Shown here: positions 1 through 8,470 of the stretch, in pieces | Layout: every line of letters begins with the position of its first letter | How positions within the stretch are numbered: the stretch's first letter is position 1 | Origin: Rahnella rivi | GTDB lineage: Bacteria > Pseudomonadota > Gammaproteobacteria > Enterobacterales > Enterobacteriaceae | NCBI RefSeq assembly: GCF_019049655.1 | Contig: NZ_JAFMOX010000057.1 | Span: forward strand, 122,781 to 186,780 | Length of the DNA: 64,000 nt | Reading direction: 5' to 3' | Program-made: the position numbers and the translations under genes | The notes under the pieces: model-generated | Database searches by the model: none | Told to the model about the DNA's origin: nothing | Seen by the model: the letters and a program-made list of their open reading frames with translations, nothing else

Positions 1-1
1 A

Positions 2-748
2 TCCAACCGCATGAGCATTACGCAGAATCTGCGTTCGCTGTGCGAAGTGGTGTCGCTGCACGACTGCGACGTGTTGCTGCTGACCGGACGTCCGTCGCGC
101 TTCCCCGGTATTCAGGCGCTGTTCCGCCACCTGCAACCGCTGCCGATTAACCGCATGCTGTCGCTGGATGGCTATCACACCAGCGGCTGGTATCCGTTCA
201 ATAAACTGGGCCGCATTGATAACCCGAAATCCACCGCCGCCGTCGGCGCGATGCTGTGCCTGCTGGCGCTGGATCTCCGTCTGCCGGGCTTTTATTTCAA
301 GGCCGGGGATTTTCAGCCTTATTCCACCGTGCGCTATCTCGGGATGCTCGACGGCAATCAGGCGCTCACCGACGATAACGTCTGTTACAGCGACATCGAT
401 CTCGATGCCCACGATTATAAACTCGACGGCGCGGCCAACTTCCGCATCCGCGGGGCGATCTGTCTGGGCTTCCGTCAGCTTGAAAATGAGCGCTGGCCCG
501 CATCACCGCTGTATACCCTGTCTATCGCCGAGCCGGAGCTGGCGCGTAAAGTCGCCGGTGACAGCGTGCTGCGCGTAAAACTGGCGGTGAAAAAAGGGGA
601 AGATCACCCGACGCCGGAATATTTCGACATCGCCAGCGCAGTGCTGGATAACGGCACCAAAGTGCCGTCTCACCATCTGCGACTTCGGCTGAACACACTG
701 GGCGAGAACTATTACTGGATCGACAGTGGGAGCGTATTTGTTTCATGA
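2..748 (+). CDS. srfB: SrfB family protein, C-terminal part (cut by window edge)
   Basis: The reading frame is open from the first bases of the window, so this is the 3' part of a longer gene; family members are close to 1000 residues and about 248 are visible. The visible part has no obvious catalytic motif. The identification rests on resemblance to the SrfB C-terminus and on the overlap with srfC immediately downstream (ATGA, 4 bp), the order of the Salmonella srfABC locus. The srf genes were named as SsrB-regulated; their biochemical role is unresolved. The two genes are probably translationally coupled. Confidence 0.8.
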   Translation, partial: SNRMSITQNLRSLCEVVSLHDCDVLLLTGRPSRFPGIQALFRHLQPLPINRMLSLDGYHTSGWYPFNKLGRIDNPKSTAAVGAMLCLLALDLRLPGFYFKAGDFQPYSTVRYLGMLDGNQALTDDNVCYSDIDLDAHDYKLDGAANFRIRGAICLGFRQLENERWPASPLYTLSIAEPELARKVAGDSVLRVKLAVKKGEDHPTPEYFDIASAVLDNGTKVPSHHLRLRLNTLGENYYWIDSGSVFVS

Positions 749-3105
749 CCACAACAACGTTAAGCACTGACCTGCTGCAACAGCAATTCGCGCACCTCGA
801 TGACACCATAGGCGACGCGCTGGAATGGGTGGAACAGACCCGCGAACAGGCACCGCGTCTGGATCTGGAAGCGGATCGCCTGAATCTGCAACTTAAACGC
901 TGCCGCGACAAAGCCCGCCGTCTGACGCAGGCGACACAACTGCCGCAGACGCTGGGCTTTTACGGCCATTCTCAGGCGGGAAAATCTTATCTGATTTGCG
1001 CACTGGCCGCCGGCAACTACGGGCGTCTCGAAACGCGCCTGGGCGGCGTCACGCTCGATTACCTGACGCAGATTAACCCGGGTAACCGCGCTGCGCGTCT
1101 GGCGACCCGCTTTACCCGTCAGACTGAAGTGAAAGACCGCGCGTTTCCGGTGCGGGTGCTGCTGCTCAATGAGGCCGATCTGGCCCGCATTATGGTGCGC
1201 GCCTTCCAGCCGGATGCGCACTACCACGTCCCGGATACGCAGCAGATCACCGAACATCTGAACAAGCTGATGATGCACCGTCAGCCGCTGCCGGTGCCAG
1301 GATTCCGGAGTGAGGAGATGATGGGATTATGGGATTCCATGATTCGCCTCGACGCGCGCCGCTTCCGTCATCTGAATGCCCATTACTGGCCGGTTGCAGT
1401 GCAGCTCGCGCCGTACCTGAATATCGACGATCGCGCACGCCTGTTCTCCCTGCTGTGGGGCAACGTCCCCGCGCTGACGACGGCGTATCGCCATTACGCG
1501 CACACGCTGCAACATTTGGGCGGTGCGCAGAGTCTGCTCGCACCGCTGAGCGTATTAGTGGATGACGCAATGCAACCGGCCGACGGCATTTTCAGCCAGT
1601 CCCCGGCTTATGATATTGAGATTTCTGTTTGCCCGGAATTCGCCGGTGAGAGCCATGCGCCGGTGACGTTGTCCCTCGAAGAGCTGACGATGCTGGCCGC
1701 CGAAGTGCAGATCCCCCTGCTTTCTCCTCCGCGTGAAGCGCTGTTTGAAGAGATCGATCTGCTGGATCTGCCGGGCTACGGCGCGGCGGAGGAAGAGGTT
1801 GACGGCGAGGACGACATCACTCCACTGTTTCGCGCCAAGATCGCCTGTCTGCCGGAGCGTTATACCGATCGCCATGAAATGAACATGCTGATGGTGTGCA
1901 CCGCCGCTGACCGCCGTGACGATGTGGTCGCCGTTGGCCGCACGCTGGAACACTGGGTCAAAGAGATGCACGGCGAGAATCCGCAGGTGCGCAGCCGCCG
2001 CAAACCGGGTCTGGTCTGGGTGCTGACGCCGTTCGATCGCCGTATGACCGAATCGGTACATTACGATGAAGCGGTACAGCGCCATGTGGGGAATCCGGGT
2101 GATGCCTGGGGCGCACTGCTGGCCATGGACGATCGCGGATTACAGCGCATGGCTGATTATCTGGTGGCGGAAATTCGCCCTGAAATCCGGCTCAACCGTC
2201 TGGCCGAACAGCGCGATGAGTTACGCCGCGAACTGGCTGATAACCTGCTGGGCAGCTGGTATCAGGAAGGTGAAATGGCGGATCCGGCACAGAAACAGCG
2301 CACCGTACAGACTGTGATCAAGGCGCTGCAAACCCGAACCGGCGTTCACGGCGAACTGCTGGAAAAACTGTTGCCGGGACGTGATGAGTTGCACCGTATT
2401 TACCGGGAACTGTCCGAACAGCCCGACGACGCCCGCGTGCAGGATGAGGCAGGCGTGGAAAGTTTTGGTATCGGCATCAATATCGATTTGTTTGCTGAAC
2501 AGCAGGATACGCAGGTCTGGCAGGAAAAAGCCGATGACGGCACCGCGTTTGCGCGGCAGGTACAGCGTTACTGGGTCAACCATTTACGCAGTTTGCCGGA
2601 AAACGAACCGCTGATTGCGCTGATTGGCGTGGCCAAACCCACCGTCGAATTACTGATGGAAGAGCTGATTACCGCCAGTTTCCGTCTGGAAATGGGCGAT
2701 GCGCTGATCCGCACGCTGGGCGGCGCTCTGCCCGCCGGTACGCGTGAACACGAGCATCACGCTGACCGTCAGGTTTCCCGCGCGCTGACCGTGTTAGGCG
2801 ATTTTGTCGCCTGGCTGGGTTTTGAAAAACTGAGCGAGGCGCAACGCCCGGAAAGCCGCATCAATAAAGGCAGTAAGATTTTCGCCAAACCGCAGAAAAG
2901 CGTAGCCAGCTGGAAATCGACCCAGCGCCTGACCAAACTCTCCGCTGCGCCAGCCAATGCCACCGCGTTTTATATTTACGACTGGCTGGTCGGTTTACAG
3001 GAAAGCATCATGCGCAATGCGGGCTATGCCGCCGGCGGGGAAATTCCGTTGTCGCAGCGTGAAGGTCTGGAGCGTTTGCTGAAGGCGTTAAAAACCGCAG
3101 AGTGA
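745..3105 (+). CDS. srfC: SrfC family P-loop GTPase-like protein
   Basis: A 786-residue protein with a Walker A motif GHSQAGKS at residues 74-81 and a DLPGYG motif near residue 340, the Walker B/switch element of dynamin-like GTPases. An N-terminal heptad-rich stretch (about 10-65) and a long helical C-terminal half fit that class. The gene overlaps srfB by 4 bp and is followed at once by a terminator, so it is the last gene of a srf operon. The family is annotated as a putative virulence effector, but the sequence here supports only a large nucleotide-binding protein acting with SrfB. No secretion signal is visible. Confidence 0.85.
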   Translation: MTTTTLSTDLLQQQFAHLDDTIGDALEWVEQTREQAPRLDLEADRLNLQLKRCRDKARRLTQATQLPQTLGFYGHSQAGKSYLICALAAGNYGRLETRLGGVTLDYLTQINPGNRAARLATRFTRQTEVKDRAFPVRVLLLNEADLARIMVRAFQPDAHYHVPDTQQITEHLNKLMMHRQPLPVPGFRSEEMMGLWDSMIRLDARRFRHLNAHYWPVAVQLAPYLNIDDRARLFSLLWGNVPALTTAYRHYAHTLQHLGGAQSLLAPLSVLVDDAMQPADGIFSQSPAYDIEISVCPEFAGESHAPVTLSLEELTMLAAEVQIPLLSPPREALFEEIDLLDLPGYGAAEEEVDGEDDITPLFRAKIACLPERYTDRHEMNMLMVCTAADRRDDVVAVGRTLEHWVKEMHGENPQVRSRRKPGLVWVLTPFDRRMTESVHYDEAVQRHVGNPGDAWGALLAMDDRGLQRMADYLVAEIRPEIRLNRLAEQRDELRRELADNLLGSWYQEGEMADPAQKQRTVQTVIKALQTRTGVHGELLEKLLPGRDELHRIYRELSEQPDDARVQDEAGVESFGIGINIDLFAEQQDTQVWQEKADDGTAFARQVQRYWVNHLRSLPENEPLIALIGVAKPTVELLMEELITASFRLEMGDALIRTLGGALPAGTREHEHHADRQVSRALTVLGDFVAWLGFEKLSEAQRPESRINKGSKIFAKPQKSVASWKSTQRLTKLSAAPANATAFYIYDWLVGLQESIMRNAGYAAGGEIPLSQREGLERLLKALKTAE

Positions 3106-3114
3106 TAAATACAT

Positions 3115-3150
3115 AAACCGGAACATCAGAGTGATGTTCCGGTTTTATTT
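3115..3150. terminator. Terminator between convergent srfC and the DJ-1 gene
   Basis: Stem AACCGGAACATCA / TGATGTTCCGGTT with a 3-nt loop, followed on the plus strand by TTTTATTTT. It probably also serves the opposite strand. Confidence 0.85.
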
Positions 3151-3183
3151 TATGGCGCGTGCGGCCATGTTTGTTGCAGCGGA

Positions 3184-3864
3184 TTATTTGTTCAGTTGAT
3201 CAACCAGCAGTACCGCGGCTTCCGCGGAAGAACCCGGGTTTTGTCCGGTGATCAGCAGGCCTTCACGTACCACGTAAGAACCCCAGTCAGCGCCTTTGGA
3301 ATAGACACCCCCCAGTTTTTTCAGCTCATCTTCCACCAGGAAAGGCACCACGTCGGTCAGGCCAACCGCTTCTTCTTCGGTATTGGTAAAACCGGTGACT
3401 TTTTTGCCCTGAACCAGCGGATTGCCCTGCTCATCTTTCACGTGACGCAGCACGCCCGGCGCGTGGCACACCAGCGCAACAGGTTTACTGGCAGCGATGA
3501 ACGATTCGATCAGTTCAATGGAGTGTTTATCTTCCGCCAGATCCCACAATGGACCGTGGCCGCCAGGGTAGAATACGGCGTCGAAATCAGCCTGCGAAAC
3601 GCTGTCCAGACGCACTGTCTCTGCCAGCTGGGCGTTGGCCTGCGCATCGGCTTCAAAGCGGTGGGTTTGTTCTGTCTGGAAATCCGGCTCATTGCTTTTC
3701 GGATCCAGCGGTGGCTGGCCGCCAGCCGGTGAGGCCAGCACAATGTCTGCGCCTGCATCTTTGAACGCGTAGTAAGGCGCTGCCAGCTCTTCCAGCCAGA
3801 AACCGGTTTTGCGGCCAGTGTTACCCAGTGTGTCGTGTGACGTCAGAACCATCAGAATTTTCAT
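3184..3864 (-). CDS. DJ-1/PfpI family protein (Hsp31/glyoxalase III-like)
   Basis: A 226-residue class I glutamine-amidotransferase-fold protein. The nucleophile elbow VCHAPG places Cys133 next to His134, and the N-terminal GFWLEEL segment supplies the acidic partner typical of Hsp31-like members. YPGGHG near residues 99-104 forms the oxyanion region. Family members act on methylglyoxal (glutathione-independent glyoxalase III) or as deglycase/chaperones; the substrate here is not proven. The gene lies downstream of a NemR-like regulator and has its own copy of the regulator's operator, suggesting induction by electrophiles. A terminator precedes the operator, so it is probably transcribed from its own promoter. 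Confidence 0.85.
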   Translation of the reverse strand: MKILMVLTSHDTLGNTGRKTGFWLEELAAPYYAFKDAGADIVLASPAGGQPPLDPKSNEPDFQTEQTHRFEADAQANAQLAETVRLDSVSQADFDAVFYPGGHGPLWDLAEDKHSIELIESFIAASKPVALVCHAPGVLRHVKDEQGNPLVQGKKVTGFTNTEEEAVGLTDVVPFLVEDELKKLGGVYSKGADWGSYVVREGLLITGQNPGSSAEAAVLLVDQLNK

Positions 3865-3920
3865 GTTGTGTATCCCGTTTGTGATGTTGCAGGTTGTCTT
3901 TAATAGTAGACCAGTAATAG

Positions 3921-3935
3921 TAGACCAGTCGTCTT
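3921..3935. promoter_or_regulatory. TetR-family (NemR-like) operator upstream of the DJ-1 gene
   Basis: TAGAC-CAGTC-GTCTT, a one-mismatch copy of the perfect palindrome found upstream of the regulator gene. A partial copy (TAGACCAGT) sits just beside it at 3906-3914. Shared operators argue that the TetR protein represses both genes. Confidence 0.7.
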
Positions 3936-3948
3936 GTAATTGCTTTCA

Positions 3949-3977
3949 AAAAAACACCTCAGCGCGAGGTGTTTTTT
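3949..3977 (-). terminator. Terminator of the NemR-like gene
   Basis: Stem AAAACACCTC / GAGGTGTTTT with loop AGCGC and flanking A/T runs; positioned just after the regulator's stop codon on the minus strand. Confidence 0.8.
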
Positions 3978-3989
3978 CTGACCATCCGT

Positions 3990-4601
3990 TTAGCGAGGTG
4001 GATGGATAATCTGTTGTGTCATTGCCATGGCAGCGTCAAAAGGTTGCGTATTGCGCACAATTTTCACCATCACGCTCGAGCCCAGCCACAGCTGATACAG
4101 CCCTTGTGCGGCCATCAGCGGTTTATCAGTGACGCTCATCGACCCTTCTTCAACGCCGGTTTCAATCACTTTCGCGATGCGGCTGATAATGCCGGAGGTG
4201 CCTGCATCAAGCGCCTGACGCATCGATTCAGAGAGATCCGCCACTTCTGCGCCCAGTTTTACGGCGAGGCATTTTCCCTGACAATCGTAAAAAGACTGAC
4301 TCTCCTGCCACTGCTGCCAGTAATTCATCAACCGCTGCGCCATGGCCAGGCCGGGCTGTGAAAATGTGGCATCCATTTCAGCGTGGTAATCCTGAAAATA
4401 GCTTTTCAGCAGTTCTTCACCAAACGCATCTTTCGAACTGAAGTAATGGTAAAAAGACCCCTTCGGAACGGATGCCGTGGTCAGAATTTCATTCAGGCCG
4501 ACGGCCGAGAAGCCTTTCTTCGCCATGAGTGACTGCCCCACATCGAGAATGTGCTTGCGGTGATCGGTCTTGCCTGTGTCAGATGCTTTTGTCGTGTTCA
4601 T
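3990..4601 (-). CDS. nemR: TetR-family electrophile sensor, NemR-like
   Basis: A 203-residue TetR regulator. The helix-turn-helix ends in VPKGSFYHYFSSKDAFG (residues 45-61), the TetR signature. The ligand domain aligns well by eye with E. coli NemR: Cys111 in KCLAVKLGAEV corresponds to NemR Cys106 and Lys180 in VMVKI to Lys175, the pair that forms a reversible sulfenamide on oxidation by hypochlorite. In E. coli NemR controls nemA and gloA; here the neighbour is a DJ-1 protein instead. A perfect palindrome upstream of its own start suggests autoregulation. Whether it is the orthologue or a paralogue of nemR cannot be told from this window. Confidence 0.8.
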   Translation of the reverse strand: MNTTKASDTGKTDHRKHILDVGQSLMAKKGFSAVGLNEILTTASVPKGSFYHYFSSKDAFGEELLKSYFQDYHAEMDATFSQPGLAMAQRLMNYWQQWQESQSFYDCQGKCLAVKLGAEVADLSESMRQALDAGTSGIISRIAKVIETGVEEGSMSVTDKPLMAAQGLYQLWLGSSVMVKIVRNTQPFDAAMAMTQQIIHPPR

Positions 4602-4622
4602 GGGCTCAATCTATATTGAATT

Positions 4623-4637
4623 AGACCAGTCGTCTAG
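4623..4637. promoter_or_regulatory. Autoregulatory operator of the NemR-like gene
   Basis: Perfect inverted repeat TAGAC-CAGTC-GTCTA located 22 bp upstream of the start codon; shares its core and spacer with the site at 3921. Confidence 0.75.
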
Positions 4638-4802
4638 TGGTTATTTGAAAAAAGTCGCTGCTGAGGTTCTGTATTGAGGCTAAACGTCAGTTTTTCGTCA
4701 AGATTTCATCGCGCAATCTACAAAATTATCTCAACTTTCTGTAAATTTGGCCGATGAAACTTCTTTCAGTTGTATTCAGCTTACGCCTCTGGGGTCATAC
4801 GG

Positions 4803-6488
4803 ATGTTGATTGGGATTGATTTAGGCACGTCAAACTGCGCGGTGGCTCTCTGGCAGGACGGTGGTTCCGTTCTGATCCCTAACGTTTATGGAAAAAATCT
4901 GACCCCTTCGGTGGTCGGGCTGGACGATGACGGCCACATATTGGTCGGCGCCCCCGCGCATGCACGATTGTTCACGCATCCTCATCTCACCCTTTCAAGT
5001 TTTAAGCGCTTCATGGGGACCGATCATCAGTTCCGTCTCGGTAAGCAATATTTTCGTGCGGAAGAGCTCTCCGCCCTGCTGCTGCGCAGCCTGAAAGCCG
5101 ATGTGGAGCAGCATTGCGGGTGCGAGATCACCCGGGCGATTATCACCGTTCCCGCTTATTTCAACGATATTCAGCGTAAAGCGGTGAAAGCGGCCGGTGA
5201 ACTGGCGGGGTTACATGTCGAACGCCTGCTGAACGAACCGACGGCGGCGTCACTGGCATACGGGCTGGTGAATCAGCAGGAACAGAAATTCCTGGTGTTC
5301 GATCTGGGCGGCGGCACTTTTGATGTTTCGATCATCGATATGTTCGAAGGTGTCATTGAAGTGCGCGCCAGCAGCGGTGATGTATTCCTCGGTGGCGATG
5401 ATTTCACCCGCAGCCTGGTCGGCTGGATGCTGGCGCAATATCCGCAGCTTGATAAAGAGGACACCGCGCTCTTCGGTCAACTGATTACGCTGGCAGAAAA
5501 GGCTAAGTGCCAACTGACCACCGAAGACAGCGCGACGCTGAGATACCAGTGGAAAGATCTCGCGCTGAACTGGACGCTGACCCCCGATATATTGGCGCAA
5601 TGCTGTGAAAGCACGCTGGAGCGCATGAAAAAACCGGTGATTCAGGCGCTGCGCGATGCCAAATTCTCCGCCGATGAAGTGGACCACGTGGTGCTGGTGG
5701 GCGGCGCAACCCGTATGCCGCTGGTTCGTCAGGCGGTGGCGCGTCTGTTCGGGCGCTTCCCGCGCAGTGAACTGCAACCGGACGAAGCCGTGGCGCTGGG
5801 TGCCGGTATTCAGGCCGGGCTTGCGATGCAGGATCAGGCGCTCGATGACATCGTGCTGACCGATGTCATGCCCTTTACGCTCGGCATCGGCATTTCGCGC
5901 CCTAAAGGCGACGGCTACGAAGGCGGCCATTTCCTGCCGCTGATCGAACGAAATAGCTTTGTGCCGGTCAGCCGGGTGGAAACCATCACGACGATTTCCG
6001 ATCAGCAAAAACAGCTGGATGTGTCGATTTATCAGGGCGAAGCGCGCCGGGTAACGGACAATATTTTGCTCGGTTCGCTGCAGGTGGATGTGCCTGCGCG
6101 TCCGGCGGGTGAAATGACCGCTGACGTGCGCTTCACTTATACGCTCGACGGCATTCTTGAAGTGGAATGCCTGATCTCCGGCACCGGTAAACTGGAAAAG
6201 CTGGTGATTGAAAAGGCGCCGGGCAGCCTGACGCCGGCACAAATTACCGAAAGTTTGTTGAAGCTGGAAAGCATCAAACAGCATCCGCGTGAGCAACTGG
6301 TCAATCGCCAGCTGGTGGCCGAAGCCAACGCATATTATGAGCAGAGTCTCGGTGAGCAGCGCCAGTTCATTGCCAGTCAGCTTTATCATTTTGAGCATGT
6401 TCTTGATTCGCAGGATGCGCGGCGGATTGCCGAAGCCCGCAAGGAGTTTGAAGCGCTGCTGGTGCATTTACGCCGGAACTGGGAATAA
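4803..6488 (+). CDS. hscC: Hsp70-family chaperone HscC
   Basis: A 561-residue Hsp70 relative. The phosphate-1 loop GIDLGTSN starts at residue 3, the second loop FDLGGGTFD lies near residue 165 and the adenosine motif VVLVGGATRMP near residue 300; a substrate-binding half and short helical lid follow. An upstream TTG at 4770 would add 11 residues before the canonical start, so ATG 4803 was chosen. HscC (Hsc62) is a specialised Hsp70 that works with its own J-proteins. Two J-domain genes follow, the first only 4 bp downstream, so the three genes form a chaperone operon like E. coli hscC-ybeV/ybeU. Confidence 0.92.
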   Translation: MLIGIDLGTSNCAVALWQDGGSVLIPNVYGKNLTPSVVGLDDDGHILVGAPAHARLFTHPHLTLSSFKRFMGTDHQFRLGKQYFRAEELSALLLRSLKADVEQHCGCEITRAIITVPAYFNDIQRKAVKAAGELAGLHVERLLNEPTAASLAYGLVNQQEQKFLVFDLGGGTFDVSIIDMFEGVIEVRASSGDVFLGGDDFTRSLVGWMLAQYPQLDKEDTALFGQLITLAEKAKCQLTTEDSATLRYQWKDLALNWTLTPDILAQCCESTLERMKKPVIQALRDAKFSADEVDHVVLVGGATRMPLVRQAVARLFGRFPRSELQPDEAVALGAGIQAGLAMQDQALDDIVLTDVMPFTLGIGISRPKGDGYEGGHFLPLIERNSFVPVSRVETITTISDQQKQLDVSIYQGEARRVTDNILLGSLQVDVPARPAGEMTADVRFTYTLDGILEVECLISGTGKLEKLVIEKAPGSLTPAQITESLLKLESIKQHPREQLVNRQLVAEANAYYEQSLGEQRQFIASQLYHFEHVLDSQDARRIAEARKEFEALLVHLRRNWE

Positions 6489-6492
6489 CCCG

Positions 6493-7065
6493 GTGGAGAT
6501 CTGGTCCGTTCTTGGCATAGAACCCACCCAGGACATCACGGTGATCAAACGGGCGTATGCCCTTCAGCTGAAAAAAACGCGGCCAGATCAGGATCCCGAC
6601 GCTTATCAGCAGTTGCGCGAGGCGTTTGAATCCGCCAGACGTGGCGAATACTTTTGGGCAGAAAGTGACATTGTCACCTGCCCGTTGCCTCTGATGGCAC
6701 TTACCGATGAATCCCTGATCCGCCAGATGCAGGTGCACGCCCTGGTGTGCGACGCCGTTACCCTGCTGCTGTCAAATGAACAAGCCGGTCTGGTGCAGCT
6801 GTTTGCCTGCCTGTCGGACGATTTGCTGCAAAACCTTCAGATGCGCGAAATGTTCAGTCAGCAACTGGCCTGGGATTTGGCGGAACGTGAAGGACTGACG
6901 CCGTCTGTGCTTGAGCAGGTGGCGGCGATGATGGAATGGGAAATCGACCATTATCAGCCGGTCGGGATTTCAATTTATCAGCTTCAGGCGCTGTACCAGC
7001 AGATTGAAAAGACCACCGGGCGCCGTTATCAGGCGGATTCGGGCATGCTGTGGAGTGACGACTGA
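6493..7065 (+). CDS. J-domain protein of the HscC system (DjlB/DjlC-like, short)
   Basis: A 190-residue protein starting at a GTG 4 bp after hscC; the frame is open further upstream, but that lies inside hscC. The first 50 residues form a J-like domain (IWSVLGIEPTQD...IKRAYALQLK) in which the HPD tripeptide is replaced by Arg30-Pro31-Asp32. The rest is a helical domain shared with the next gene (around QNLQMREMFSQQLA and MEWEIDHYQPVGIS). J-proteins stimulate Hsp70 ATPase through HPD; a non-canonical RPD suggests pairing limited to HscC. No membrane segment is seen, unlike its neighbour. Confidence 0.8.
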   Translation: MEIWSVLGIEPTQDITVIKRAYALQLKKTRPDQDPDAYQQLREAFESARRGEYFWAESDIVTCPLPLMALTDESLIRQMQVHALVCDAVTLLLSNEQAGLVQLFACLSDDLLQNLQMREMFSQQLAWDLAEREGLTPSVLEQVAAMMEWEIDHYQPVGISIYQLQALYQQIEKTTGRRYQADSGMLWSDD

Positions 7066-7105
7066 TGCTCTTTTTCTATTCAGGATTAGCGACGTGGGTG
7101 ATTCG

Positions 7106-8437
7106 ATGAGCAGCCAGGGAATATGGTCGGTATTAGGCATTGAGCCGACTCAGGATCTCAGTGAGATTAAACGGGCTTATGCCCGCCAGCTGAAAAATAC
7201 TCGACCGGATCAGGATCCGCAGGGCTATCAGCGCCTGCGTGAAGCCTTCGATGCCGCGAAGAATCAGGGAAATGAGGAGGTCTTTAGTGACGTTGTCACG
7301 AAAAGCGCGCGTCCTGACGATAACCTTCCCGCTCCCCTGACGGACAGATTCATCCCGTACGAAATGGTCGATGAATTGCCGCCAGAACCCGACAATGTCT
7401 ACCTGTTGCGCAGCCAGGTGCTTGAGCAAATCCCTCAGATCATTGATGCGATGATGGATGACGAAATCGCGGGCCTGAGCCGGCTGGAAAGTTATTTGCA
7501 GAGTGATTTACTGCAAAATCTCGAACTGCGGGAAATGTTCAGTCAGGAAATTGCCGGGCAACTCAGTGAGCGCGAAGGATTGTATTCGACGTTACTGAGC
7601 CAGGTTTCCGCCATCATGGGCTGGGAGATCGACAATTATCAGCCTGCGGGTATTTCCGCCCGACGGCTGCAGGCGCTTCAGGCACAGATTGAAATGACCG
7701 CTGCGAATCATTACTGGTCGGTGATGATGCGTGAATATCAGGGGTCTGCGTTGAACCGGCTGCGCCTGAGGTTACTGACGGTGGAAGGTGCCACCGTCCC
7801 CTGGTGGGCAAAACTGGTGCCTGATTTTATGTCGTCTCTGAGTCAAAAACTCAGGGAAATCAGGATGCATTATCCGGCGTTGTTACCGCGCCTGAATTCG
7901 GTTTTGCTCAATACCCTGGCTGAAACCCGGCTGATGCTGCGCTGGGGAGCGGTGTTCCTGAACGGTTTCTGGCTTTTGCTGATCATGCTGGCGACGCGTG
8001 AGCATCCTCAGCCGTGGCGCTCACGCCTGTTGCTCATCGCGATCATTGGCTTATATCTTCACGGTTACCCTTATCTGGAGCGAAAATTACGCTACCGGGC
8101 ACGCGGGCTGTGTGTGGCCCAATGTCTGCTGTCGCTGCTCTCAATCGCGATCATCGTAAAAATAATGCTCGGCTTCTTCAGGGTATTTGCTCCGGATGCA
8201 GGAAACCTGGTCATGGCAGTCACCCATTACGGCGTCCTCAGCGCCAGCAGTTTTTGTGTTCTCTGGATGATGGCACCCAAAACCTGGAAGTGGTACGGCG
8301 TGCCGTTAAATGCGATGACGTTACTGATGATATTACCGTGGGAAGTGGTGAGGAAAAGCCGCGGGAGCGTCAGTGTCGTGGCCTTTATCATGCTGCTGTT
8401 TGTCTATTCGCTGCTGATTGCCGTGGGGTTTCGTTAA
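7106..8437 (+). CDS. Membrane-anchored J-domain protein of the HscC system
   Basis: A 443-residue paralogue of the preceding gene. The start at ATG 7106 keeps the same beginning (GIWSVLGIEPTQD); the frame extends upstream only into the previous gene. The J-like domain again has RPD (residues 33-35) instead of HPD. Residues to about 240 match the short paralogue (QNLELREMFSQEIAGQL). From about residue 270 the protein becomes hydrophobic, with several predicted membrane helices, so it would place HscC at the inner membrane. The 40-bp gap and matching N-termini suggest tandem duplication followed by gain or loss of the membrane part. Confidence 0.8.
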   Translation: MSSQGIWSVLGIEPTQDLSEIKRAYARQLKNTRPDQDPQGYQRLREAFDAAKNQGNEEVFSDVVTKSARPDDNLPAPLTDRFIPYEMVDELPPEPDNVYLLRSQVLEQIPQIIDAMMDDEIAGLSRLESYLQSDLLQNLELREMFSQEIAGQLSEREGLYSTLLSQVSAIMGWEIDNYQPAGISARRLQALQAQIEMTAANHYWSVMMREYQGSALNRLRLRLLTVEGATVPWWAKLVPDFMSSLSQKLREIRMHYPALLPRLNSVLLNTLAETRLMLRWGAVFLNGFWLLLIMLATREHPQPWRSRLLLIAIIGLYLHGYPYLERKLRYRARGLCVAQCLLSLLSIAIIVKIMLGFFRVFAPDAGNLVMAVTHYGVLSASSFCVLWMMAPKTWKWYGVPLNAMTLLMILPWEVVRKSRGSVSVVAFIMLLFVYSLLIAVGFR

Positions 8438-8441
8438 GAAT

Positions 8442-8463
8442 GCGGGCAGCGCGCGCTGCCCGC
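8442..8463. terminator. GC-rich hairpin between convergent genes
   Basis: GCGGGCAGC / GCTGCCCGC stem with a 4-nt loop between the J-domain gene and amyA. There is no clear T-run on either strand, so this is a weak terminator or a simple transcript end. Confidence 0.45.
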
Positions 8464-8470
8464 CAGGTTG

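Noticed and set aside
5250..6467. 405-codon minus-strand ORF
   Set aside because: Entirely antisense to hscC; high-GC codon bias opens a shadow frame. The same applies to long antisense frames in srfC, oqxB, amyA and the tail genes.
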